Notes under the pieces: model-generated
What the model was told of the DNA's origin: nothing
Database searches by the model: none
Seen by the model: the letters and a program-made list of their open reading frames with translations, nothing else
Part shown: positions 34,416 to 44,135 of the stretch, in pieces
How positions within the stretch are numbered: position 1 is the stretch's first letter
Layout: the number at the start of each line of letters is the position of its first letter
Assembly: GCF_900099905.1 (NCBI RefSeq)
Contig: NZ_FNEE01000027.1
Coordinates: 1-64,000 of the forward strand
Direction: 5' to 3'
Origin: Mesorhizobium muleiense
Lineage (GTDB): Bacteria; Pseudomonadota; Alphaproteobacteria; Rhizobiales; Rhizobiaceae
Length of the DNA stretch: 64,000 bases
Made by a program: the position numbers and the translations under genes

Positions 34416-35126
34416 TCATCCGGAATTCATCACATAGAGCGCGCGCGAGCGCTCGAGGTGCTTGATCATCGCCTTCTCGGCGCCGTCCGCATCCTTCTGC
34501 TCGATGCGCCTGATGATTTCTTCGTGCTCGAGCAGCGTAAAATTTTCCTTGCCGGTCCAGATCAGCATTTCGGTGTGATATTCCTTCAACCAGCCAAGCA
34601 TTGCTTCGCTGACCGCGACATAGATCGGGTTGCCGGATATGGCCGCGATCTGGGTATGAAACTTCATATCGGCGGATATGAAGGCTCCGGAATCGCCGCG
34701 AAAGCTCCGCTGTTCGGCAATTGTTGCCCGCAACCGCTGCACGTCCTCGGCGGCGGCCTTTTCGGCGGCTTCCCTGACCATGCCGCGCTCGAAGAAGATG
34801 CGGGCGCTCTTGAGGTGCTCCAGCGTGTCCTTCGATGACGACAGGATGATCTTGGCGGCGGCGTCGACCTGCTTGATGATCGACTTGGCGGTCAGCTGAA
34901 GCACCTTCGCCCGCTCGCCGTGCGAGATCGCGACAAGGCCCATATTGCTCAACGCCTGCATCGCCTCGCGGATCGCCGGCCTGCCGACCGCGAAGCGCTC
35001 CATCAACTCGCGCTCCGACGGCATGTCGTCGCCCGGCTGCAATTCGCCGCTGGTGATCAAGCGCTTCAGTCGCAAAAACACTTCGTCGGAAAGTTTGCGC
35101 CGGACGATCGGCTCCGAACGGTTCAT
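34416..35126 (-). CDS. GntR/FadR-family transcriptional regulator
   Basis: This 236-residue regulator has an N-terminal winged helix (LKRLITSGELQPGDDMPSERELMERFAVGRPAIREAMQALSNMGLV). Its all-helical FCD effector domain carries the metal-binding-type histidines, for example DMKFHTQIAAISGNP and MIKHLERS. It sits divergently upstream of the RuBisCO-like gene and convergent to the broken lactonase gene. The motif ATTATACCAG upstream of three units of the apiose set, with TGGT/ACCA symmetry at two of them, suits this regulator class. It is probably the local repressor. The last codons lie in a 13-base direct repeat, CCGGAATTCATCA. Confidence 0.9.
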   Translation of the reverse strand: MNRSEPIVRRKLSDEVFLRLKRLITSGELQPGDDMPSERELMERFAVGRPAIREAMQALSNMGLVAISHGERAKVLQLTAKSIIKQVDAAAKIILSSSKDTLEHLKSARIFFERGMVREAAEKAAAEDVQRLRATIAEQRSFRGDSGAFISADMKFHTQIAAISGNPIYVAVSEAMLGWLKEYHTEMLIWTGKENFTLLEHEEIIRRIEQKDADGAEKAMIKHLERSRALYVMNSG

Positions 35127-35222
35127 CGTCGCGAATCACTCCCTTGACCGGTTCTGTTTAGCATCGTCATCACGAATCTCGGAATGCTCGGCCGAGCAGG
35201 ATATCGCTTGCAATACTTATGT

Positions 35223-35236
35223 ACTCATTATACCAG
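35223..35236. promoter_or_regulatory. Shared operator motif, site 3 (upstream of RuBisCO-like gene)
   Basis: ACTCATTATACCAG is identical over 14 bases to 27576-27589. It ends 32 bases before the RuBisCO-like ATG (35268) and lies about 100 bases upstream of the divergent gntR start. A clear TGGT partner is not seen here. TTGCAA at 35208 could be a -35 element. Confidence 0.65.
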
Positions 35237-35267
35237 ATTTCGAGGATCAGGGAACTTTTTTCGGACT

Positions 35268-36518
35268 ATGATCACCCTCACCTATCGCATCGAAACCCCA
35301 GGCAGCATCGAGGCGCTGGCGGCCAAGATCGCCAGCGACCAGTCGACCGGAACCTTCGTCGCGCTGGCCGGCGAGACCGAGGAGCTCAAGGCCCGGGTGG
35401 CGGCGCGCGTATTGGCGATACGGCCTCTGCCGGACGCCGATCGCCCGTCCCTTCCCGAAGCCGGCGACGGGCCCTTCAAGCGGGCGGATGTCAACATCGC
35501 ATTTCCGCTTGATGCGATCGGCACCGATCTTTCGGCATTGATGACCATCGCCATTGGCGGCGCCTTTTCGATCAAGGGCCTGTCCGGCATTCGCGTCGTC
35601 GATATGAAGCTGCCGGAGGAATACCGGGGTGCGCATCCGGGTCCGCAATTCGGTGTCGCCGGCAGTCGCAGGCTGACCGGCGTCAGGGATCGCCCGATCA
35701 TCGGAACGATCGTCAAGCCGGCGCTTGGGCTGCGCCCGCACGAGACGGCCGAAATGGTCGGTGAGCTGATCGACGCCGGCGTCGATTTCATCAAGGACGA
35801 CGAGAAGTTGATGAGCCCGGCCTATTCGCCGCTGTCGGAACGGGTGAAGGCGATCATGCCGCTCGTCCTCGACCATGAGCAGAAGACCGGCAAAAAGGTG
35901 ATGTATGCCTTTGGCATCTCGCACGCCGACCCGGACGAGATGATGCGCAACCATGATCTGGTGGCGAAGGCCGGCGGCAATTGCGCCGTGGTCAACATCA
36001 ATTCCGTCGGCTTCGGCGGCATGGCTTACCTGAGAAAGCGCTCCAGCCTGGTGCTCCATGCCCACCGCAACGGCTGGGATATCCTCACCCGCCACCCCGG
36101 TCTGGGCATGGACTTCAAGGTCTGGCAGCAGTTCTGGCGGCTGCTCGGCGTCGACCAGTTCCAGATCAACGGCATCGCCTCGAAATACTGGGAGCCTGAC
36201 TGGTCCTTCATCAGTTCCTTCGAGGCGGTGACCACGCCGATCTTTTCGCCGGAGGATTGCGCGCTGCCGGTCGCCGGCTCCGGCCAATGGGGTGGACAAG
36301 CCCCCGAAACCTACCGGCGAACCGGCCGAACGGTCGATCTTCTCTATCTCTGCGGCGGCGGCATCGTCAGCCATCCTGACGGACCGGGCGCCGGCGTACG
36401 CGCCGTGCAGCAAGCCTGGCAGGCGGCCGTCGATGGCATACCGTTGGCAGACTTCGCCCTGAGCCACCCGGAACTGGCGCGGTCGATCGAGAAATTCGGC
36501 GACGGCAAAGCGGCCTGA
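35268..36518 (+). CDS. oiaX: RuBisCO-like protein, 3-oxo-isoapionate-4-phosphate acting
   Basis: From ATG 35268 this is a 416-residue form IV RuBisCO-like protein. GTIVKPALGL keeps the lysine equivalent to RuBisCO K175 (K150). FIKDDEK keeps the metal-ligand trio equivalent to K201, D203 and E204 (K176, D178, E179). HAHRNGW (264-270) and ASKYWEP (K306) lie in the expected active-site loops. It is therefore metal-dependent in appearance. Adjacent to a DUF1537 kinase it matches the enzymes described in D-apiose catabolism. Two RuBisCO-like types are known there, a decarboxylase giving L-erythrulose 1-phosphate and a transcarboxylase/hydrolase giving 3-phosphoglycerate and glycolate. I favour the decarboxylase, but the sequence alone does not let me decide. 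Confidence 0.85.
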   Translation: MITLTYRIETPGSIEALAAKIASDQSTGTFVALAGETEELKARVAARVLAIRPLPDADRPSLPEAGDGPFKRADVNIAFPLDAIGTDLSALMTIAIGGAFSIKGLSGIRVVDMKLPEEYRGAHPGPQFGVAGSRRLTGVRDRPIIGTIVKPALGLRPHETAEMVGELIDAGVDFIKDDEKLMSPAYSPLSERVKAIMPLVLDHEQKTGKKVMYAFGISHADPDEMMRNHDLVAKAGGNCAVVNINSVGFGGMAYLRKRSSLVLHAHRNGWDILTRHPGLGMDFKVWQQFWRLLGVDQFQINGIASKYWEPDWSFISSFEAVTTPIFSPEDCALPVAGSGQWGGQAPETYRRTGRTVDLLYLCGGGIVSHPDGPGAGVRAVQQAWQAAVDGIPLADFALSHPELARSIEKFGDGKAA

Positions 36519-36522
36519 CGCC

Positions 36523-37854
36523 ATGCAAAGCCTGCTTCTGAGCTATTATGGCGATGATCTCACCGGCTCGACCGACGTCATGGAGGCGCTCGAGCTCGGC
36601 GGCGTGCCAACCGTGCTGTTCATGCGTCAGCCGGACGAGGCCATGCTTTCGCAGTTCGGGCATTGCCGTGCCATCGGCCTGGCCGGCACCAGCCGAAGCG
36701 AGACGCCGCAGTGGATGGACATGCACCTCAACCGCGCCTTCGCCTGGCTGAAGACCCTGAACGCCGAGATCTGCCACTACAAGGTCTGCTCGACCTTCGA
36801 TTCCAGCCCGGCGATCGGCAGCATCGGCCGGGCTATCGAGATCGGCCGCTCGGTTTTTAGCCAGGACAGCGTGCCGCTGGTGGTCGGCGCGCCGCAGCTC
36901 AAGCGCTATACCGCCTTCGGCCATCTGTTTGCTGCCTACCGCGACAAATATTTCCGTATCGATCGCCACCCGGTGATGAGCCGACACCCGACCACGCCGA
37001 TGGATGAATCCGACCTGCTGATCCATCTGTCGCGCCAGACGGACCTCACCTCGGGGCTGGTCGACCTGGCGACGCTGCAGTCGGCATCGCGCTCGGAAGC
37101 GTTCGATCGCTTGCTCGCCGATGGCACCAACATCGTGCTTTTGGATGTCGCCAGCCTGGAAAGTCAGGCGCTTGCCGGCAAGGAGATATGGCGCGTTCGC
37201 CGGCCGGGCGCATTCGTCGTCGGCTCTTCGGGCATCGAATATGCGCTGCTGGCCGAATGGGCCGCCAACCGGACCGTCCGTGCCGAGCCCAGCTTTTCGC
37301 CGCCGGGTGCGGCCGACCGGATCGCAGTGGTCTCGGGCAGCTGCTCGCCGACGACGGAACGACAGATCCGGCATGCTTTGACGGACGGTTTCGACGGCGT
37401 CGCGGTGGACCCTGTCGAACTGGTTTCCGAGGCCTCCAGCGATGCGATTGCGCGCGCGGCAGCAAGCGGGCGTGCCAGCCTCGAAGCCGGTCGCAGCGTC
37501 GTCCTCTACACCGCCCTCGGTCCCGCAGCCGACCGGGGCGCCGAAATCGATCGGCAGGAAGGCGCCCGCCACAAGCTTGGCCGCGGCCTCGGCGAACTTC
37601 TTCGCGAGCTGACGATCGAACTGAAATTGCAGCGCGTGGTCATTGCCGGCGGCGATACGTCGAGCCATGCGCTCGGCCAGATGGGCGTCGATGCGCTGAC
37701 GGTCAGGATGCCGCTGCCCGCCTCGCCGGGCTCGCCGCTTTGCGTCGCCCACTCGCGCGTCAAGGCGATCGACGGACTGGAGATTGCGCTCAAGGGCGGG
37801 CAAGTCGGTACCGATCGCTATTTCTGCGCCATCCGCGATGGGCTCGGCGGGTGA
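36523..37854 (+). CDS. oiaK: DUF1537-family kinase, probable 3-oxo-isoapionate kinase
   Basis: This 443-residue member of the four-carbon acid sugar kinase family has an N-terminal substrate domain (YYGDDLTGSTDVMEAL, KVCSTFDSSP) and a C-terminal ATP-binding domain (SGSCSPTTERQI, VIAGGDTSSHAL, LKGGQVG). It starts four bases after the RuBisCO-like gene and is clearly co-transcribed. In the D-apiose pathway such a kinase phosphorylates 3-oxo-isoapionate at O4, making the substrate of the RuBisCO-like protein. Related kinases act on tetronates, so the assignment rests partly on context. The 147 bases that follow hold nothing I can identify. Confidence 0.85.
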   Translation: MQSLLLSYYGDDLTGSTDVMEALELGGVPTVLFMRQPDEAMLSQFGHCRAIGLAGTSRSETPQWMDMHLNRAFAWLKTLNAEICHYKVCSTFDSSPAIGSIGRAIEIGRSVFSQDSVPLVVGAPQLKRYTAFGHLFAAYRDKYFRIDRHPVMSRHPTTPMDESDLLIHLSRQTDLTSGLVDLATLQSASRSEAFDRLLADGTNIVLLDVASLESQALAGKEIWRVRRPGAFVVGSSGIEYALLAEWAANRTVRAEPSFSPPGAADRIAVVSGSCSPTTERQIRHALTDGFDGVAVDPVELVSEASSDAIARAAASGRASLEAGRSVVLYTALGPAADRGAEIDRQEGARHKLGRGLGELLRELTIELKLQRVVIAGGDTSSHALGQMGVDALTVRMPLPASPGSPLCVAHSRVKAIDGLEIALKGGQVGTDRYFCAIRDGLGG

Positions 37855-38001
37855 CAGCAGGCGCGCTGGATTTGCCTGATCTCACGACTTCTTGAACACG
37901 GCGCGGTTACCAACACACGATAGCTGCCCCACATAAGGCGCCGTACGCGCAGCGGCGGGGCGGCGTAAACGCTCAAGCGGGGCTGGATCACGGCTCCGCG
38001 A

Positions 38002-38907
38002 ATGAACCAGCGGGATGCCGCGATGTCATTCAGACCATTGCTTGGTGACGGACGGGTTCGGAGCCAGGAGGAGAAGTCGGAGCCCCTGCAAACCGCGTCA
38101 TGGGCCAGTTCTTCGATCGTTTTCGACAACCGGCGGTGGGCGTGCCGCGAGGCGGAACTGCGCTGGACAGCCCCTCATCATCTGATCGTGCTGACCGAAG
38201 AAGGCGGAACCTCCCATACATCTATCCGGCACGAGGCAAAATCGCTGTACGACGGAATGGACCGTCCCGGAGCCCTCACCTTCGTCCCCGCAGGCGCGGA
38301 GCGGCACGGCTTCTATCGCGATGTAGACCTCTCCTACTCAGCCCTGTGGATCGATCCCGATATCAGGCTTCCTGGCTGCGAACGCCTGAGAGAGCTGCCG
38401 ATCCTGGTGAACAGGAAAGACGTGGTGATCGCCACGCTGCTAAGTTCGCTTCGCGACGAGATGGCACTCGGCCACCAGCCGGACACTGCCTATATCGAGC
38501 ATCTGGTCGCCCTGGTCAGCCTCCGCGTGGCCGCCCTGAACCGGGAGCAACACCCGTCGGTGCGCCACGGCTGTCTCAGCCGTCGCGCGCTTGGTCGCGT
38601 TCGGGGTTACATCGATGCCCATATGAATGCCGACATTTCGCTAAGCGAGTTGGCTGCCGTCGCTGATATGGCCGTCGACAGTTTTGCGCGCCGATTCAAG
38701 GCGACGACCGGGCTTGCACCCTATGCCTATGTGATCGAGGAACGCGTCCGGCGAGCCGAGATACTGCTGAGCGAAACGGGCTTGTCGATCGGCAGCATTG
38801 CCTTTCGGCTCGGCTTTTCAAGCCAGAGCCACTTCACCACGACGTTCCGGCGTCTCAAGGGCGTGACGCCTCGGGCCTATCGGGTGAATTCTTCTCCGGA
38901 ATCCTGA
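38002..38907 (+). CDS. AraC-family transcriptional regulator
   Basis: This 301-residue regulator has an N-terminal cupin-like domain (LTFVPAGAERHGFYRDVDLSYSALWID). Its C-terminus holds two helix-turn-helix motifs, ISLSELAAVADMAVDSFARRFKATTG and SIGSIAFRLGFSSQSHFTTTFRRLKGVTPRAYR, typical of AraC/XylS. A second ATG seven codons in is an alternative start. It lies 90 bases upstream of the aldehyde oxidoreductase genes on the same strand and probably regulates them. Confidence 0.9.
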   Translation: MNQRDAAMSFRPLLGDGRVRSQEEKSEPLQTASWASSSIVFDNRRWACREAELRWTAPHHLIVLTEEGGTSHTSIRHEAKSLYDGMDRPGALTFVPAGAERHGFYRDVDLSYSALWIDPDIRLPGCERLRELPILVNRKDVVIATLLSSLRDEMALGHQPDTAYIEHLVALVSLRVAALNREQHPSVRHGCLSRRALGRVRGYIDAHMNADISLSELAAVADMAVDSFARRFKATTGLAPYAYVIEERVRRAEILLSETGLSIGSIAFRLGFSSQSHFTTTFRRLKGVTPRAYRVNSSPES

Positions 38908-38997
38908 TATTGCCGCCGGTTTCTTGAAAGAAAGCCGCCGCGCGCCTCCCCACCTGCAAGGTCGATGGGTGACAGAACTGCGACAGGGAGATCATGC

Positions 38998-39657
38998 ATG
39001 GCCAAAACAGACACAAGGAGCGGGCCGACTCGTCGAACGGTGCTGGAGGGCGGGGTGGCGACCGGCGTGCTTCTGGCTACAGGTATACCCGTATACGCGG
39101 AGCCGGCCGGCGCTGTTGCGGCGGCCGCATCGCCGACGCCGGCGCCAACGATGCCGATATCGCTGCGGATCAACGCGAAGGATTTTGCCGTCGAACTCGA
39201 CCCGCGGACGACGCTGCTCGACGCGCTGCGCAACCATCTCGGCCTCACCGGCTCGAAGAAAGGCTGCGACCACGGCCAGTGCGGCGCATGCACAGTGCTG
39301 GTCGATGGGCGCCGGATCAATTCCTGCCTGACGCTTGCCGCAATGCATGAAGGCGACGAGATCACCACGGTCGAGGGCCTGGCCGAGGGCGACCGGCTGC
39401 ATCCGGTGCAGGCCGCCTTCGTTGCCCGCGACGGCTTCCAGTGCGGCTACTGCACGCCGGGCCAGATCTGCTCGGCGGTCGGTATGCTGGGCGAGGCCAG
39501 GGCCGGCTGGCCGAGCCATGCGAGCGCCGACGTGGCAGCGGTTCCCGTCGCTCTCACCGATGCCGAGATCCGCGAGCGGATGAGCGGCAACATCTGCCGT
39601 TGTGCCGCTTATCCGAACATCGTCGCTGCAATCCGCGACGCGGCAGAGGGGGCGTGA
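38998..39657 (+). CDS. paoA: Periplasmic aldehyde oxidoreductase, 2Fe-2S subunit
   Basis: From ATG 38998 (AGGGAG seven bases upstream) this is a 219-residue iron-sulfur subunit. A twin-arginine-type leader (GPTRRTVLEGGVATGVLLATG) is followed by a ferredoxin-like domain with GCDHGQCGACTVLVDGRRINSC. The C-terminal domain has QCGYCTPGQIC and GNICRC for the second 2Fe-2S cluster. Length and leader match E. coli PaoA (YagT), which is folded in the cytoplasm and exported by the Tat system with its partners. It relays electrons from molybdopterin to FAD. Three bases separate it from the next gene. Confidence 0.9.
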   Translation: MAKTDTRSGPTRRTVLEGGVATGVLLATGIPVYAEPAGAVAAAASPTPAPTMPISLRINAKDFAVELDPRTTLLDALRNHLGLTGSKKGCDHGQCGACTVLVDGRRINSCLTLAAMHEGDEITTVEGLAEGDRLHPVQAAFVARDGFQCGYCTPGQICSAVGMLGEARAGWPSHASADVAAVPVALTDAEIRERMSGNICRCAAYPNIVAAIRDAAEGA

Positions 39658-39660
39658 GCA

Positions 39661-40647
<987 letters not shown>

Positions 40648-40653
40648 GGTGAC

Positions 40654-42942
40654 ATGATGACAGAGACGAAGACCTCAAACCGTCCTCGCGAAACACGCAG
40701 CGGCATCATCGGGCGTCCATTCGATCGCATCGATGGTCCGCTCAAGGTGAGAGGCGATGCCACCTACGCCTACGAGAATACGCTGGAGGGTACAGCCTTT
40801 GGCTATATTCTCGGCGCTGCCGTCGCCAAGGGGCGCATTGCCGAGATCGACACGGCCGAAGCCGAACGGGCGCCGGCAGTGCTGCTCGTCATGACGCACC
40901 GGAATGCGCCGGCCCAGCCGGATTTCGGCCCGGCGGTCACGCCGACGGTGCCGGAGGTCTTCACGCGCGCCCGGCCCGCGCTCAACAGCGAGCGGGTGCG
41001 CTATTACGACGAGCCCGTCGCGCTGATCGTTGCGGAGACGTTCGAGGCGGCACGTGCTGCCGCCGGCCTCATCAAAGTGCGCTACGACGAGGAGCCGGGC
41101 CTCTACGATCTGTCGGGACATGTGGCCGACGCCTACGCACCAAAGCGGACCAATGCCGGCTTCGAGACCGACAGCGTGATCGGCGACTTCGAGAGCGCCT
41201 TTGCCGCAGCTCCGGTCAAGGTCGATGCCACTTACCGGACGCCCTTCGAACATCACAATCCGATGGAGCCCCATGCGACGCTCGCCGCCTGGTCAGGCAA
41301 CGAGCTGACGATCCATACATCGGCGCAAACCCTGGCGAATTTCCGGGCGGGGGTCGCCAGCACACTCCGCATCCCGCCCGAGCGTGTGCGCATCATCAGC
41401 CCGTTCATCGGCGGCGGCTTCGGCTCCAAGCTGATTGCCCATGCCGATACGATCCTGGCCGCGCTTGCTGCAAAGGTCCTGCAGCGTCCCGTCAAGATCG
41501 CGCTGACGCGACAACAGATGTTCGCCAATGCCGGTCATCGCGCAGAGATGATCCAACAGGTGCGTCTCAGCACGGGCACCGACGGGCGGCTCACCGGGAT
41601 CGCGCACGACGTCTGGTCGGCAACGTCCAGCTTCGAGGAGTACTGCGAGCAAACGGCAGTTTTTGCCCGCTCGCTCTATGCGGCGCCGAACCGTGTCACC
41701 CGCCATCGCCTGGTCCCGCTGGATATCAACCGCGGCGAATGGATGCGCTCGCCCGGCGAAGCCCCCGGCATGCTGGCCTTCGAATGCGCCATGGATGAAC
41801 TCGCCGAGCGGCTCGGACTGGACCCGATCGAACTCAGGATCCGCAATGAACCGGCCCAGGATCCCGAGCGCGGCGTGCCGTTCTCCACCCGCAACCTCGT
41901 CGCCTGCATGGAGGAAGGCGCCCGCCGTTTCGGTTGGCAGCGAAGAAACCCGACGCCGGGCCGCGCCCGAGAGGGCCGCAAGCTCATCGGCTACGGCATG
42001 GCGGCGGCGATCCGTCCGAACTACATCGGCGCGGCGACGGCGCGGGTTGCGATCGACCGCGACGGTCGGGTGACGGCGCGGCTCGACATGACCGATATCG
42101 GGACCGGCACCTATACGATCCTGACCCAGATCGCCGCGGACAGCCTCGGCGTGCCGATCTCGTCCGTCAAAGTGGAGCTTGGCGACAGCCGCTTCCCGCG
42201 TACCGCCGGCTCCGGCGGGTCCTGGGGCGCGGCAAGTGCAGGGTCGGCGCTGCACAACGCCTGCAACGCCCTTAGGGAACGGATATTGCAGGCGGCGCGG
42301 TCGAGCGAAGCCTCGCCGTTGCGCGGCGCTGGCGCCACCGAAGCGAGCTTTGCCGACGGCGAGGTCAGGCTCGGCCAGCGTTCGGCAAGCCTGACCGACC
42401 TCGTCCGGCGGATCGCTCCCGACGGGTTCGAGGCCGAGGGTTCCGTAGCCGCCGGCGCAGCCACCCCGTCATACAAGGCTTACTCGCAGCATTCCTATGG
42501 CGCGCATTTCGCCGAGGTCGCTGTCGATTGCGATACCGGTGAGATCCGCATGCGCCGGATGCTGGCGGTGATGGGCGCTGGCCGTATCCTCAACCCCAAG
42601 ACCGCGCGCTCGCAAATCATCGGCGGCATGACCTGGGGAATCGGTGCGGCGCTGATGGAGCAGACGGTGCTCGACCGGCGTTACGGCCACTTCGTCAATC
42701 ACGATCTTGCCGAGTATCACGTCCCGATCAACGGCGACGTCCCGGAGATGGAGGTCGTCTTCCTCGAGGAACATGACGACAAGGCCAATCCATTCGGCGC
42801 GAAGGGGATCGGCGAACTCGGCGTCTGCGGTGCGGGCGCAGCTGTTGCCAACGCCATCTACAACGCGACCGGCGTGCGGGTGCGTGACTTTCCCATCACC
42901 CTGGACAAGCTGCTGCCTGCCTTGCCGGTGATCGCCATTTGA
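40654..42942 (+). CDS. paoC: Periplasmic aldehyde oxidoreductase, molybdopterin subunit
   Basis: This 762-residue large subunit carries the molybdopterin cofactor. Early IIGRPFDRIDGPLKVRGDATYAYE, the central ISPFIGGGFGSKL, and the C-terminal GAKGIGELGVCGAGAAVANAI with the catalytic glutamate are all present. It corresponds to PaoC (YagR) and should oxidise a broad set of aldehydes in the periplasm. The usual cofactor-insertion chaperone PaoD is not in the window. Some genomes supply a homologue elsewhere. The 173 bases after the stop hold no convincing gene. Confidence 0.92.
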   Translation: MMTETKTSNRPRETRSGIIGRPFDRIDGPLKVRGDATYAYENTLEGTAFGYILGAAVAKGRIAEIDTAEAERAPAVLLVMTHRNAPAQPDFGPAVTPTVPEVFTRARPALNSERVRYYDEPVALIVAETFEAARAAAGLIKVRYDEEPGLYDLSGHVADAYAPKRTNAGFETDSVIGDFESAFAAAPVKVDATYRTPFEHHNPMEPHATLAAWSGNELTIHTSAQTLANFRAGVASTLRIPPERVRIISPFIGGGFGSKLIAHADTILAALAAKVLQRPVKIALTRQQMFANAGHRAEMIQQVRLSTGTDGRLTGIAHDVWSATSSFEEYCEQTAVFARSLYAAPNRVTRHRLVPLDINRGEWMRSPGEAPGMLAFECAMDELAERLGLDPIELRIRNEPAQDPERGVPFSTRNLVACMEEGARRFGWQRRNPTPGRAREGRKLIGYGMAAAIRPNYIGAATARVAIDRDGRVTARLDMTDIGTGTYTILTQIAADSLGVPISSVKVELGDSRFPRTAGSGGSWGAASAGSALHNACNALRERILQAARSSEASPLRGAGATEASFADGEVRLGQRSASLTDLVRRIAPDGFEAEGSVAAGAATPSYKAYSQHSYGAHFAEVAVDCDTGEIRMRRMLAVMGAGRILNPKTARSQIIGGMTWGIGAALMEQTVLDRRYGHFVNHDLAEYHVPINGDVPEMEVVFLEEHDDKANPFGAKGIGELGVCGAGAAVANAIYNATGVRVRDFPITLDKLLPALPVIAI

Positions 42943-43062
42943 CGCGGCAAGTCTTGTTCGGGCATTTCAAGCTCAAGGACAAAGCGGCTGCCAATCCCTG
43001 CGTGCAGGTACTGGCCACGCCGGAACATATTGCCGCGTGAAATCTCCCTCCCCGGGTGGAAA

Positions 43063-43101
43063 TTCCGGTAACACGCTGTACTATCTGCGAAATTACCGAA
43101 A
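43063..43101. promoter_or_regulatory. Imperfect inverted repeat upstream of dhaK
   Basis: TTCCGGTAA (43063-43071) and TTACCGAAA (43093-43101) pair with one mismatch, and the second arm ends just before the GGGAGG ribosome site of dhaK. Position suits an operator or a leader hairpin. Support is weak. Confidence 0.35.
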
Positions 43102-43115
43102 TCGGGAGGCTGCCG

Positions 43116-44123
43116 GTGCAGACCAAGAAGATCATCAACGACGGCAACCGCACTGTCGACGAGATGCTGGAAGGCATTCTGGCCGCGCATCCCCGCCATC
43201 TCAAAAGCATGGAGGGCAGCCCACGCTCGATCATCGCCCGCGATGGACCTCGCCAGGGCAAGGTCGGCCTCGTCATCGGCGGCGGCTCCGGCCACGAGCC
43301 GACCTTCCTCGGTTTCGTCGGCAAGGGGCTGGCCGACGCGGCGGCGATCGGCAATGTCTTTGCCTCGCCGCCGCCGGACCCGATCCTTGAATGCGCCAAG
43401 GCGGCCAGCGGCGGCGCCGGCGTGCTGTTCATGTATGGCAACTATGCCGGCGACGTGATGAACTTCGACATGGCCGCAGAGATGGCGGCGATGGATGACA
43501 TCGAAGTGCGCACCGTGCTGACCACCGACGACGTGGCATCGGCGCCGCGCGACCAGAGGCAAAAGCGCCGTGGTGTCGCCGGCAATTTCTTCATCTTCAA
43601 GGCCGCTGGTGCCGCCTGCGAGCGGATGCTGTCATTCGACGAATGCGAGCGTATCGCCAGGAAGGCCAATGATCACACCTTCACCATGGGCGTGGCGCTG
43701 TCGCCCTGTTCGCTGCCGCAGACCCGCCGGCCGAATTTTGAGATCGGACCGGATGAGATGGAGATCGGCATGGGCATCCATGGCGAGCCGGGCATTGCCC
43801 GCGGAAAATTGAAAACCGCCGACGAGATCACCGACGAGATGCTGGACAAGATCGTCGACGAGATGGCGCCGGCACGCGGCGACAAGGTCGCCGTGCTCAT
43901 CAATTCGCTCGGCTCGACGCCGCTGATGGAGCTCTACATCATGAACCGGCGCGTCAAACAGCGGCTCGATGACATCGGCGTGTCAGTTCACGCGACCTGG
44001 GTCGGCAATTATTGCACCTCGCTCGAAATGGCCGGCGCCTCGGTGACGCTGATGCATCTCGACGCCGAATTGCAGACGATGCTCGACCATCCTTGCGACT
44101 GCGCCATGTTCCGCGCCGGCTGA
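43116..44123 (+). CDS. dhaK: Dihydroxyacetone kinase-type subunit DhaK
   Basis: I start this gene at GTG 43116, which has GGGAGG six bases upstream, giving 335 residues; there is open frame further up but no better start. VGLVIGGGSGHEPTFLGFVGKGLADAAAIGNVFASPPPDP is the family signature, and GMGIHGEPG holds the histidine that binds the carbonyl substrate covalently. Together with DhaL it phosphorylates dihydroxyacetone or a larger ketose such as erythrulose. No PTS DhaM partner is present, so ATP is the probable donor. In this C4-sugar context L-erythrulose kinase activity is plausible but unproven. Confidence 0.9.
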   Translation: MQTKKIINDGNRTVDEMLEGILAAHPRHLKSMEGSPRSIIARDGPRQGKVGLVIGGGSGHEPTFLGFVGKGLADAAAIGNVFASPPPDPILECAKAASGGAGVLFMYGNYAGDVMNFDMAAEMAAMDDIEVRTVLTTDDVASAPRDQRQKRRGVAGNFFIFKAAGAACERMLSFDECERIARKANDHTFTMGVALSPCSLPQTRRPNFEIGPDEMEIGMGIHGEPGIARGKLKTADEITDEMLDKIVDEMAPARGDKVAVLINSLGSTPLMELYIMNRRVKQRLDDIGVSVHATWVGNYCTSLEMAGASVTLMHLDAELQTMLDHPCDCAMFRAG

Positions 44124-44135
44124 AAGGGTGCATCC

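Noticed and set aside
34398..34440. A 13-base tandem direct repeat CCGGAATTCATCA at the end of gntR
   Set aside because: It is probably a small slippage duplication altering the last codons only; not evidence of an attachment site.
42945..43040. A short plus-strand frame after paoC encoding a KLKDKAAANPCVQVLATPEHIAA-like end
   Set aside because: It reads like the tail of a protein but is too short to identify and overlaps paoC in another frame; it could be chance or a tiny gene remnant.
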